Below, in pieces: positions 7,966 through 14,314 of a stretch of DNA of 23,405 nucleotides. Each line of letters starts with the position of its first letter. Position 1 is the first letter of the stretch. The DNA is from a virus: IMG/VR virus record IMGVR_UViG_3300005912_000454, positions 1 to 23,405 of that record; one strand, 5' to 3'. The notes beneath the pieces were generated by a model. That model saw only the letters and a program-made list of their open reading frames with translations. It did no database searches and was not told the DNA's origin. The translations under genes were made by a program, and so were the position numbers.

Positions 7966-8044
7966 TAATTTTGGTATTTTGAGCTAAATAAGTGCAGGGA
8001 AGAAACAAATTCCCATTTATTAGGAGAAATACAAAATGGCAACA
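7966..8044 (+). repeat. Direct repeat copy 2: late promoter, leader hairpin, RBS and start codon
   Basis: Second copy of the 7441-7519 control segment, 525 bases downstream, identical in the late promoter, leader hairpin, RBS and first codons. The short stretch between the upstream terminator and this repeat (about 7917-7965) contains no gene that I can see. Confidence 0.9.
7983..7992 (+). promoter_or_regulatory. T4-type late promoter for the second small-protein gene
   Basis: GCTAAATAAG, identical to the element at 7458-7467, with the same downstream leader hairpin (GGGAA/TTCCC) and RBS spacing. The two paralogs should therefore be expressed with the same timing. Confidence 0.65.
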
Positions 8045-8383
8045 GTAACAAGAACACATCCAGTAACAACAGAATATGACGTGGAATTTAACGGAAACTT
8101 ACAATTTTTCACAGTTACATATCCATCTGACGTAAGTGGTAAAACAGGACCTGAATCAACACAAGCGGCTGTTCATAGAACAATCGGCGATATTGCAACA
8201 GTTATTGCAGTTGGTGCTTTAGGTAACTCAAGTACTGAACAAACATTTGCAGTTGAAGGAATTGGCGGCGATATAGTTGTAAAAGCGGCACTTGACACAG
8301 CATTTGATGCATTAGGTACAGTAGACTCAATTAACTGTGCTAACGTTACAGTAACACTAAAGCCTTTATACATAGCAGTTTAA
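8036..8383 (+). CDS. Small Thr/Val-rich protein, tandem paralog 2
   Basis: A 115-residue paralog of the upstream protein, similar along its whole length, with more acidic and aromatic residues in the first half (E-Y-D-V-E-F and F-F-T-V-T-Y). The shared core includes G-P-E-(G/S)-(A/T)-Q-A-A-V and Q-T-F-A-V-E-x-I-x-G-D. The gene has its own late promoter, RBS and terminator, the same architecture as copy 1, so the pair arose by duplication of a complete unit and then diverged. It is probably an abundant late virion-associated protein, but no family is recognised. Confidence 0.75.
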   Translation: MATVTRTHPVTTEYDVEFNGNLQFFTVTYPSDVSGKTGPESTQAAVHRTIGDIATVIAVGALGNSSTEQTFAVEGIGGDIVVKAALDTAFDALGTVDSINCANVTVTLKPLYIAV

Positions 8384-8399
8384 GTATAATACTTTTGAA

Positions 8400-8428
8400 A
8401 AACCCTGCTTTTTTAAGTGGGGTTTTTT
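8400..8428 (+). terminator. Rho-independent terminator after paralog 2
   Basis: The same stem as at 7888-7916 (AAACCCTGCTT / AAGTGGGGTTT), here with a four-base loop and a longer T run, 16 bases after the stop codon of the second small-protein gene. Confidence 0.88.
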
Positions 8429-8446
8429 ATTGGCTTAAATATCATT

Positions 8447-8689
8447 ATGAATCCAAAACAAGAAGACTGGATATACGAAAGTCCTGATCGTGGTGAGACT
8501 GTATTTAGGCGTAAGTTCGGTGACAAGCATTTCCAGCGAGAAGAAATAACACCCGACAAGCCATTAACTATCTATAATGACTTTATGTGGATATACAGAA
8601 AAGACTGGGATGACCTAGCTAATAAACATCCAGCAGTAAAAGAACTTCTTGGGAAACTAATCACAATTACAAAGTTAGTAGACGAATGA
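8447..8689 (+). CDS. Small hypothetical phage protein
   Basis: An 80-residue acidic, Trp/Tyr-rich protein. The open frame extends back to 8417, but that region is the terminator hairpin, so I chose the ATG at 8447 (M-N-P-K-Q-E-D-W). A possible TAAATA late-promoter core lies just upstream (8435-8441), leaving little room for an RBS. The stop overlaps the next ATG (ATGA at 8686), so the two genes are coupled. No domain, signal peptide or membrane segment is visible. Confidence 0.6.
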   Translation: MNPKQEDWIYESPDRGETVFRRKFGDKHFQREEITPDKPLTIYNDFMWIYRKDWDDLANKHPAVKELLGKLITITKLVDE

Positions 8690-9114
8690 TAGTCTGTTGG
8701 ACATTGGCAGATATTACTAATACAGGAGTTACTCGTATGCCTAGTAATAGTCCAAGTATAAAATTACGTAATCAGCAACGTAATTACGAAACATTTTTGC
8801 AATTAATAAGTATGCGTGGTCAGCCTACAGTTATAATAGCTCCAACAATGTTGACTAATAGAGATATTACTACACTACCCTTTGGCAAAACTTATCTTCA
8901 GGACCTGGGATTCAAATACAATGTGTGGATGTTTGCATTTGAAAGTGAGCAAGAAAAAGTATTTGATAATACAAGTGGACAATTAGGAGCGTTAATGTCT
9001 GATTTTAATGGTTGTCCTATCATAATTGGTATGGACGAAAATGCTAAAATAACTAATACAATCAATACGATAGGTGAAAAGTGTAATACCTTTTTCCTAC
9101 ACCAAAACCAGTAA
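8686..9114 (+). CDS. Hypothetical phage protein
   Basis: A 142-residue protein joined to the preceding gene by an ATGA overlap. It shows alternating strands and helices (P-T-V-I-I-A-P-T-M-L and C-P-I-I-I-G-M-D-E-N), suggesting a compact alpha/beta fold. There are no catalytic residues that I can assign and no signal peptide. A late promoter follows immediately after its stop codon, so it ends a two-gene unit. The family is not recognised. Confidence 0.6.
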   Translation: MIVCWTLADITNTGVTRMPSNSPSIKLRNQQRNYETFLQLISMRGQPTVIIAPTMLTNRDITTLPFGKTYLQDLGFKYNVWMFAFESEQEKVFDNTSGQLGALMSDFNGCPIIIGMDENAKITNTINTIGEKCNTFFLHQNQ

Positions 9115-9118
9115 CGAT

Positions 9119-9127
9119 GATAAATAA
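9119..9127 (+). promoter_or_regulatory. T4-type late promoter with a ~100-base leader
   Basis: GATAAATAA just after the stop codon at 9114 matches the late-promoter core. The 9128-9227 segment before the next ATG contains no gene that I can detect; GGAA lies about ten bases before the ATG at 9228. Confidence 0.55.
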
Positions 9128-9227
9128 ACGCAAAGCATCACAGAACGAACACAAAGACTAGGCACATTAAGGCTCATTACCAACCCACTAGATTCAGTGA
9201 TAGAAACCTATTGATGGAATTTATAAA

Positions 9228-9506
9228 ATGAGTGCTGTAAAAATTGAAAAAGAAAACCTAGAAGCTCACGTGGAATTGTGTGCAGAGAGGTATAACGCAT
9301 TGGAAGATAAACTCGACAACGTTGAGAGAAAAGTTAGTTCACTAGAACTAGTTGTTAATGAAATCAAAGAAATGATTACACATAACAATAATTCACGACA
9401 AAAACAATTAATCAAATATAGTGTAACCATAATCGGTTCGCTAATAGTATTAGTAGGATGGATGGCGGCAAACTATATGTTACCTTACATCTTTACTGCT
9501 GTATAA
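9228..9506 (+). CDS. XhlA-like coiled-coil membrane protein
   Basis: A 92-residue protein. Residues 1-60 form a charged heptad-rich coiled coil, and residues ~63-88 form one hydrophobic transmembrane segment, leaving a very short C-terminal tail. This architecture (soluble coiled coil, then a single membrane helix) resembles the haemolysin XhlA family, which in Bacillus prophages works with a holin and amidase in lysis. No lysis genes are adjacent, so a membrane-tether or holin-accessory role is only suggested by architecture. A dedicated late promoter lies upstream. Confidence 0.55.
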   Translation: MSAVKIEKENLEAHVELCAERYNALEDKLDNVERKVSSLELVVNEIKEMITHNNNSRQKQLIKYSVTIIGSLIVLVGWMAANYMLPYIFTAV

Positions 9507-9514
9507 TCGTGACT

Positions 9515-9979
9515 ATGGCAACTTTAACATTTGATAAATTTAACAGTCTTGCCAAGCAGAGTCTTGCATCAGTATCTAAAAATATAATTGTAAAAAAACA
9601 AAACACATACGAAGTATTTGGAGAGTTTAGAATAATTAAAGATGAATATGGTTTTGCTGTCCACCGTAATGGAAATGAAGTTGCATCTTTTCTTTCATCA
9701 CGCAATGCTCTTAGCTATTGTATATTTCAAAAATACTTTCGTTATGAGGATGCTGGCTTATTAGAAAGATTAGACGGTAGATTACAGTCAAAGATATTTG
9801 ATATTGAGGTAGCAAAAAATATTTTGACTAACTCAGCAGACCAATTAAAGAGATTCACAGCTTTAGCCAGAGTTGAAATATACATTGATGACACAAAGGT
9901 GATTAAAGAACAAATCAATGATGTTGTCAACATGGCTAAATACTTCCAACAAAGGGAATTAAACAATGAAGTTAACTGA
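9515..9979 (+). CDS. Hypothetical phage protein
   Basis: The frame is open from 9458, but that start lies inside the upstream membrane protein. The ATG at 9515, eight bases after that gene's stop, gives a sensible N terminus (M-A-T-L-T-F-D-K-F) and a 154-residue product. The first half is beta-rich (Y-E-V-F-G-E-F-R-I-I); the second half is helical and charged. The gene overlaps the following one by 14 bases. No catalytic motif or membrane segment is visible. The location among late genes suggests a structural or assembly role. Confidence 0.6.
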   Translation: MATLTFDKFNSLAKQSLASVSKNIIVKKQNTYEVFGEFRIIKDEYGFAVHRNGNEVASFLSSRNALSYCIFQKYFRYEDAGLLERLDGRLQSKIFDIEVAKNILTNSADQLKRFTALARVEIYIDDTKVIKEQINDVVNMAKYFQQRELNNEVN

Positions 9980-10799
9980 TATACAACAAAAGACAGACGC
10001 TAAATTTATTAATCGCGTGATGAATGCACACTTTGAATCAAAAGTAAATGTTTCTGCATTGAAAGAAAATACTGCACGTACAATGCTTACTAAAGTTAGA
10101 GCGTTAATCAAAGAAACTAAAGGTACACACAAGTTCCATACCAGTGAGAAAAGCCCAGCTTATCTACAACTGCTTATGATGGAACAATCACTAACTGCTC
10201 AATTACAAGAGTATGGTGCTGACAGTGCTAGGTATCAGGGTGGAACTGCTTATTCTGCAAATACTACACCATCAGTGATGACAGACATTAAAGATGAAGA
10301 TGAAGACGAAGACGAAGATGAAGACGAAATGGAAGAAGCATGTGGATCTTCACATAAAAAGAAAAAAATGAAAGAGTCTAAATTAACAGAATCAGAAGTT
10401 GAAACAGCACAGGTTGTTTTAGCCGCACAAGATATGTTAGATAAAGTACAAAGCATGTTAGAAGATGTTGCAGATATGCAATTTAAAGATCTTCCTAATC
10501 TTGTCGAAATGATGAGAAATGAAGTTGGTGTTAATGAAGCACAGGCTTACCTAGATTCACAAACAGCAACACTATCTAGTTTAGTAACAACATTAGAACA
10601 AGCTAAAGCCGCCATGACAACAACAATGGCACCGTTAACGGGTGACCAAGCATTAACACCAGATGAGTTTGCTACAGAACCAGACTTAGATGCAGGTGTT
10701 GACAACGATACACCACCAGATTCTGGCATTGAAGCAGATAGCGATGGTGACATCACTGAACCAGATTTAGAACCAGACCTAGGCAGAGAAAGAAGATAA
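9966..10799 (+). CDS. Acidic structural-type phage protein
   Basis: A 277-residue protein. The N-terminal ~100 residues are helical and basic. They are followed by an uninterrupted Asp/Glu tract (about residues 110-125), then a Lys cluster (H-K-K-K-K-M-K), a helical middle with coiled-coil character (about 140-220) and a Pro/Asp/Thr-rich acidic tail. Strong charge segregation and helicity are typical of prohead core or scaffold proteins, and similar proteins are annotated as structural in marine T4-like phages. This is a resemblance, not a family assignment. A purine-rich GGGAA precedes the ATG within the overlap with the upstream gene. Confidence 0.55.
   Translation: MKLTDIQQKTDAKFINRVMNAHFESKVNVSALKENTARTMLTKVRALIKETKGTHKFHTSEKSPAYLQLLMMEQSLTAQLQEYGADSARYQGGTAYSANTTPSVMTDIKDEDEDEDEDEDEMEEACGSSHKKKKMKESKLTESEVETAQVVLAAQDMLDKVQSMLEDVADMQFKDLPNLVEMMRNEVGVNEAQAYLDSQTATLSSLVTTLEQAKAAMTTTMAPLTGDQALTPDEFATEPDLDAGVDNDTPPDSGIEADSDGDITEPDLEPDLGRERR
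10294..10341 (+). repeat. Low-complexity GAAGAY codon tract encoding a poly-Asp/Glu segment
   Basis: Tandem six-base units (GAAGAT/GAAGAC) encode alternating Asp and Glu within the acidic structural-type protein. Replication slippage could change tract length in frame. Confidence 0.8.
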
Positions 10800-11123
10800 A
10801 TGAAACTGTTTGAGGTCAGTGGACCCGCACTAGAACTAGCCTCTTTAGTACAGTACCTAATAGGTAAGAGTGACGAGCTTAATACTAAACCTCAAATTAA
10901 AACAGATACATTCATTGATATGGCAAGACAAACAGGTATAAACATATCGTTTAGTAATTTGCAAGCACTATCAAATCAAAACCCTTTAAAAAATATGATC
11001 ACAAATCTAAATCAAGACACTATTGAATTTGGAATTGCAAATGGTGATCAAAAAATGCCTGTTGATAAAGCAAGAGATGTTGTTAAACAAATGGCAAAAA
11101 GATCACTACGCAAAAGAAATTAG
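10800..11123 (+). CDS. Small hypothetical phage protein
   Basis: A 107-residue helical protein with a basic C terminus. Its ATG abuts the upstream stop with no gap, suggesting coupling to the acidic structural-type gene. It begins M-K-L-F-E-V-S-G, which is close to an L-x-E prohead-protease site but has Val at the position after Glu. No known domain is recognised. A terminator follows 28 bases after the stop, so this gene closes the late structural-type operon that starts at 9119. Confidence 0.6.
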   Translation: MKLFEVSGPALELASLVQYLIGKSDELNTKPQIKTDTFIDMARQTGINISFSNLQALSNQNPLKNMITNLNQDTIEFGIANGDQKMPVDKARDVVKQMAKRSLRKRN

Positions 11124-11151
11124 ATAACTACTATTATATGCTCCAAGCAAG

Positions 11152-11182
11152 AACCCATTCTCTAGCCAGACTGGGTTTTTTT
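11152..11182 (+). terminator. Rho-independent terminator before the Fe-S/FDH operon
   Basis: AACCCA (11152-11157) pairs with TGGGTT (11172-11177), followed by a T run to 11182. It separates the structural-type operon from the metabolic operon, whose promoter begins six bases downstream. Confidence 0.8.
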
Positions 11183-11187
11183 ATGTC

Positions 11188-11219
11188 TTGACATTAGCTT
11201 ATAAATAGTGTAGTATAAT
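11188..11219 (+). promoter_or_regulatory. Sigma70-like early promoter upstream of iscU
   Basis: A perfect TTGACA (11188-11193) is followed 17 bases later by TAGTAT (11211-11216) and three bases further by a perfect TATAAT (11214-11219, 20-base spacing). Either could serve as -10. The promoter at 15409 shares TTGACATTA and a GTGTA at the -10, supporting a common early promoter type read by host sigma70 polymerase. Confidence 0.7.
11200..11207 (+). promoter_or_regulatory. T4-type late promoter embedded in the early promoter
   Basis: TATAAATA, an exact match to the T4 late-promoter consensus, lies between the -35 and -10 elements of the sigma70-like promoter. It would start transcripts near 11213, upstream of iscU. 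The operon may therefore be read both early and late. Confidence 0.55.
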
Positions 11220-11243
11220 AATTGTATACAGGAGAAGTTTATT

Positions 11244-11627
11244 ATGGCTTATAGCGAAAAGGTATTAGATCATTACGAGAACCCAAGAAACGTAGGTTCT
11301 TTTGATAAAACTGACCCAACAGTTGGAACTGGCATGGTTGGTGCACCTGCTTGTGGTGATGTTATGAAACTACAAATTAAAGTAGAAGATGGAGTTATTA
11401 CAGATGCGAAGTTCAAAACGTATGGATGTGGTTCTGCGATTGCAAGTTCAAGCCTTGTTACAGAAATGCTCAAAGGCAAAACAATCGAGCAAGCACAAGA
11501 AATTAAAAATATGGAGATTGTTGAAGAACTATCTTTACCACCGGTAAAGATCCATTGCTCAGTACTAGCAGAAGATGCTATTAAAAGTGCATTAGCAGAT
11601 TATAAGAGTAAACAAGAAACCGCATAA
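11244..11627 (+). CDS. iscU: Fe-S cluster scaffold protein IscU
   Basis: A 127-residue protein that closely matches bacterial IscU (128 aa), the scaffold on which [2Fe-2S] clusters are built from cysteine-derived sulfur. The ligand residues are all present: C37 with D39 (A-C-G-D), C62 (Y-G-C-G-S), and H104-C105. The L-P-P-V-K motif (98-102), recognised by the HscA chaperone, is intact, which marks this as ISC-type rather than SUF-type. AGGAG lies nine bases before the ATG. No cysteine desulfurase is encoded in the window, so it presumably draws on host IscS. It is the first gene of a metabolic operon, and its TAA overlaps the next ATG (TAATG). Confidence 0.95.
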   Translation: MAYSEKVLDHYENPRNVGSFDKTDPTVGTGMVGAPACGDVMKLQIKVEDGVITDAKFKTYGCGSAIASSSLVTEMLKGKTIEQAQEIKNMEIVEELSLPPVKIHCSVLAEDAIKSALADYKSKQETA

Positions 11628-11797
11628 TGGAAGAAACTCAATCGCCCTGCGTGTCGATATGTGCTATGGACAACGGTATATGTGTGGGGTGTGGGAGAAC
11701 ATCTAAGGAAGTTAGTGAGTGGCTTAACTATACAGATGAACAACGTATAACTATAATGGAAAGATTGGAGAAAGAACAAAATGATATCTTTAACTGA
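11627..11797 (+). CDS. DUF1289 family cysteine-rich small protein
   Basis: A 56-residue frame beginning at the TAATG junction with iscU. It carries S-P-C-V-S-I-C, then C-V-G-C-G-R-T, giving four cysteines (C8, C12, C19, C22) in the C-x3-C-x6-C-x2-C arrangement of DUF1289, followed by the usual E-x-x-x-W helix. Members are thought to be metal or Fe-S binding, but their role is unknown. Its last codons and stop lie inside a copy of the first six codons of iscA, the key to the fdh insertion story. GGAG within this gene (near 11766) would once have served as the iscA RBS. Confidence 0.85.
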   Translation: MEETQSPCVSICAMDNGICVGCGRTSKEVSEWLNYTDEQRITIMERLEKEQNDIFN

Positions 11798-11798
11798 T
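11779..11798 (+). repeat. 20-bp direct repeat, left copy (DUF1289 end / relic iscA start)
   Basis: These 20 bases are identical to 13011-13030. Here they encode the last residues and stop of the DUF1289 protein in one frame and M-I-S-L-T-D, the iscA N terminus, in another. The two copies bracket the formate dehydrogenase gene. Confidence 0.95.
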
Positions 11799-11819
11799 GA
11801 AAATGGAGAAATAAAATGA
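11781..11819 (+). pseudogene. Relic 5' end of iscA left by fdh insertion
   Basis: The frame from the ATG at 11781 reads M-I-S-L-T-D-E-N-G-E-I-K and stops at TGA 11817-11819. Its first six codons are identical in DNA to the start of the intact iscA at 13013. A GGAG sits 12 bases upstream, a better RBS than the one before the present iscA start. The relic stop overlaps the fdh start as ATGA, so it might now act as a coupling mini-ORF. The relic interpretation is inference. Confidence 0.65.
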
Positions 11820-13012
11820 AAGTGTTATGTATATTATATGATGACCCTAAAGGTGGAATGCCTGAGAGTTATCCATTAAGCAATTTACCTAAAATAGACA
11901 AATATCCTGATGGCATGACATTGCCAAATCCTCAAGGACGAGATTTTAAACCTGGAGAATTATTAGGTTGTGTATCTGGTGAGTTAGGTCTTAGAAAGTT
12001 TTTAGAAGATGCTGGTCATACATTAGTCGTTACGTCTGACAAAGATGGCAAAGGATGTACGGCAGATAAAGAATTAGTTGATGCAGATATTGTTATATCT
12101 CAACCATTTTGGCCATATTATGTAACAAGAGAATTGATGGAAACTGCCCCGAATTTAAAGATGGCGATTACTGCCGGCATTGGTTCAGACCATGTTGACT
12201 TACAAGCCGCCATGGACCATAACATTGATGTTGTTGAAGTAACTTATTGTAACTCAAGGTCTGTTGCTGAACATATCATTATGCAGATTCTAGTTTTAGT
12301 AAGAGATTTTACTACTCAACATAAGATTGTTAATGATGGCGGTTGGCATATTGCTGATGCTGTTTCTAGGTCTTATGATGTAGAGGGTATGAATGTTGGT
12401 ACAATTGCGGCTGGTCGTATTGGTCTAGATGTATTAAGAAAGATGGAGGCATTTGATGTACATCTCCATTACTTTGATAAACATAGATTAAGTATAGAAC
12501 AAGAACAAAAGTTAAATCTTACATATCACGATTCAGTCGAATCAATGGTTGCAGTTTGTGATGTGATTAACATTAGTTGTCCTTTACATCCTGAAACTGA
12601 ACATCTGTTTGATGATGAGATGATTGCTAAATGTAAAAAAGGTGCTTATATAATTAATACTGCAAGAGGAAAGATTTGTGATAAAGATGCAATTGCTAGA
12701 GGTCTAGAATCAGGACATCTAAGTGGTTATGCTGGTGATGTATGGTTCCCACAACCTGCACCTAATGACCATGTTTGGAGGACAATGCCAAATCATGCAA
12801 TGACTCCTCATACATCTGGAACATCTCTATCTGCTCAGACTCGATATGCAGACGGAGTTAGAGAGATATTAGAGTGTGTATTCAATGAGGTTGATATCAG
12901 AGATGAATATCTAATTGTTCAGAACGGAGAATTGGCTGGTGTTGGTGCTCACTCTTACACTAAAGGAACTTCAACAGGCGGCTCAGAAGAAGCGGCAGAG
13001 TTCAAAAAGTAA
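11816..13012 (+). CDS. fdh: NAD-dependent formate dehydrogenase (metal-free, D-2-hydroxyacid dehydrogenase superfamily)
   Basis: A 398-residue protein, full length for bacterial NAD-FDH, which oxidises formate to CO2 with reduction of NAD+ to NADH in the cytoplasm. Numbering coincides with the Pseudomonas sp. 101 enzyme, and the known functional residues are all present: F98, I122, N146 (T-Y-C-N-S), the Rossmann loop A-A-G-R-I-G (198-203), D221 (H-Y-F-D-K, NAD rather than NADP preference), R284 (N-T-A-R-G-K), Q313 (W-F-P-Q-P) and H332 with S334-G335 (P-H-T-S-G). The C-terminal S-Y-T-K-G and G-G-S-E-E-A-A motifs are also kept. GGAG precedes the ATG. There is no frameshift or truncation. It sits between DUF1289 and iscA, flanked by a 20-bp direct repeat, and its base composition resembles phage DNA, unlike sufU-nfu. 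Confidence 0.96.
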   Translation: MKVLCILYDDPKGGMPESYPLSNLPKIDKYPDGMTLPNPQGRDFKPGELLGCVSGELGLRKFLEDAGHTLVVTSDKDGKGCTADKELVDADIVISQPFWPYYVTRELMETAPNLKMAITAGIGSDHVDLQAAMDHNIDVVEVTYCNSRSVAEHIIMQILVLVRDFTTQHKIVNDGGWHIADAVSRSYDVEGMNVGTIAAGRIGLDVLRKMEAFDVHLHYFDKHRLSIEQEQKLNLTYHDSVESMVAVCDVINISCPLHPETEHLFDDEMIAKCKKGAYIINTARGKICDKDAIARGLESGHLSGYAGDVWFPQPAPNDHVWRTMPNHAMTPHTSGTSLSAQTRYADGVREILECVFNEVDIRDEYLIVQNGELAGVGAHSYTKGTSTGGSEEAAEFKK

Positions 13013-13030
13013 ATGATATCTTTAACTGAT
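13011..13030 (+). repeat. 20-bp direct repeat, right copy (fdh stop / iscA start)
   Basis: Identical to 11779-11798. Here it contains the last two bases of the fdh stop codon and the first six codons of the functional iscA gene. Confidence 0.95.
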
Positions 13031-13333
13031 ATAGCGGCAGAGAAAGCTAGCAAAGCAATTACAAGCAGAGAAAATACTGTAGGGCTTCGTATTGGTGTAA
13101 AAACTACAGGGTGTTCAGGACTTGCTTACGTAATAGAGTTTGTTGACAGTATATTACCTGAAGACAATACGTACACTGACAAGGGTGTTACACTAATAAT
13201 AAATAAAAAAGATTTAACATACCTAGATGGCTTACAACTAGACTATCAGAAAAAAGGATTAAACGAAGGATATGAATTCATCAACCCAAATGAATCAGCA
13301 AGATGTGGATGCGGTGAAAGTTTCACGGTCTAA
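13013..13333 (+). CDS. iscA: A-type Fe-S carrier protein IscA/HesB
   Basis: A 106-residue protein, the usual IscA length (E. coli 107). The three conserved cysteines are present: C34 (T-G-C-S-G) and C98-G-C100 (R-C-G-C-G-E-S-F). A-type carriers bind iron or [2Fe-2S]/[4Fe-4S] clusters and pass them to apo-proteins after assembly on scaffolds such as IscU. The ATG directly abuts the fdh stop and lacks a strong RBS of its own, so translation is likely coupled to fdh. The first 18 bases of the gene also occur at 11781. The 3' end overlaps the downstream SGNH-like frame. Confidence 0.93.
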   Translation: MISLTDIAAEKASKAITSRENTVGLRIGVKTTGCSGLAYVIEFVDSILPEDNTYTDKGVTLIINKKDLTYLDGLQLDYQKKGLNEGYEFINPNESARCGCGESFTV

Positions 13334-14291
13334 TAGGCGACTGTTTACTTTTGGATGCAGTTTTACAAACTACCAATGGCCTACCTGGGCAGATATAGTA
13401 GGTCAGGAATTTAAAGAACACCAAAATTGGGGAGCAGTAGGAGGAGGTAATCTTTTTATACTCTGCTCACTCTTAGAAGCTATACAAAGAGAATCTATTA
13501 GTATTAACGACACTGTAATTGTAATGTGGTCATCTATAGGTAGAGAGGATAGATGGATCAAAGGAAGATGGGAAACTCCAGGTAGTATATATAATCAGCT
13601 TGTGTATCCCAAAGACTGGGTAGACAAATTTGCAGATCCAGATGGTTATTTAATACGTGACGCCGCACTGATATCTGCAGTTATGAATACCTTAGATAAC
13701 ATTAAGTGTGAATATTACATGTTAAGCATGTTACCGTTCAACATCGTCAATGACGCAGATCTTAATATCCTACAAAAAATAAAATCTAAGTTCAACTTAC
13801 TCAATGGTACTGAGAGACACAACACCATTGATTCAATAAGTGATACAAGTAAAGTATTAGAAATTTATCAAGATGTGTTTGATAGAATACGCCCATCTGT
13901 CTTTGAGACCATATTTGATAATGATTGGTATAGCAGGAAAGGATTTAAGTCCATGACATGGATAGAAACCAGTTATAGAGATTCTAAAAACACATGGGCC
14001 CAACACTGGCCTCCCTATGAAGATTTTATTAACAAAGATGTTGATGATAAAACGCTACACGAAATAAAACAAGTTTATGACTTTGACAACCTAGACCAAT
14101 TCTTAGAAGAAATTAAAAGATTTGAAAGTAGAAATGATCAGCACCCAACCCCCTTAGAGCATCTAGAATATCTAGATAGCGTATTACCAGAGATACTAAT
14201 TAGCCAAGAAACTAGAAGTTGGACTGAAAAAAAACATCTAGATGCCGAAAAGGGAATTACCTGGGAAACAAAAAAAGTGGAGAGGCTATAG
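13272..14291 (+). CDS. SGNH-like hydrolase-fold protein
   Basis: A 339-residue frame; the start is uncertain. The ATG at 13272 overlaps iscA by 62 bases and has GAAGGA too close in front; alternatives are ATG 13290 and GTG 13314. SGNH-type blocks are visible: F-G-C-S-F with the candidate nucleophile S30, the Gly block W-G-A-V-G-G-G-N (53-60), the strand V-I-V-M-W-S-S-I-G-R, and Q-H-P-T-P-L-E-H (290-297) with candidate catalytic His near the end. It is the most complete of four such proteins in the window. Likely roles are esterase or glycan deacylase, possibly virion-associated. It sits inside the Fe-S gene run with no obvious link to it. Confidence 0.65.
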   Translation: MNSSTQMNQQDVDAVKVSRSNRRLFTFGCSFTNYQWPTWADIVGQEFKEHQNWGAVGGGNLFILCSLLEAIQRESISINDTVIVMWSSIGREDRWIKGRWETPGSIYNQLVYPKDWVDKFADPDGYLIRDAALISAVMNTLDNIKCEYYMLSMLPFNIVNDADLNILQKIKSKFNLLNGTERHNTIDSISDTSKVLEIYQDVFDRIRPSVFETIFDNDWYSRKGFKSMTWIETSYRDSKNTWAQHWPPYEDFINKDVDDKTLHEIKQVYDFDNLDQFLEEIKRFESRNDQHPTPLEHLEYLDSVLPEILISQETRSWTEKKHLDAEKGITWETKKVERL

Positions 14292-14314
14292 CACCGTGCA
14301 AAAGGTATTTACGA

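Noticed and set aside
9458-9514. Upstream extension of the gene at 9515
   Set aside because: The extension lies within the membrane-segment coding region of the previous gene, and the ATG at 9515 directly after that gene's stop gives a more natural N terminus.
11816-13012. A generic D-lactate, glycerate or phosphoglycerate dehydrogenase
   Set aside because: The N-terminal extension, N146, Q313-H332 pairing, the S-Y-T-K-G end and near identity of motifs to NAD-FDH are specific to formate dehydrogenases.
11779-13030. The 20-bp repeat as a transposon target-site duplication or phage att site
   Set aside because: No transposase, integrase or inverted terminal repeats are present, and the repeat coincides exactly with meaningful gene ends, so duplication of an overlapping junction explains it better.
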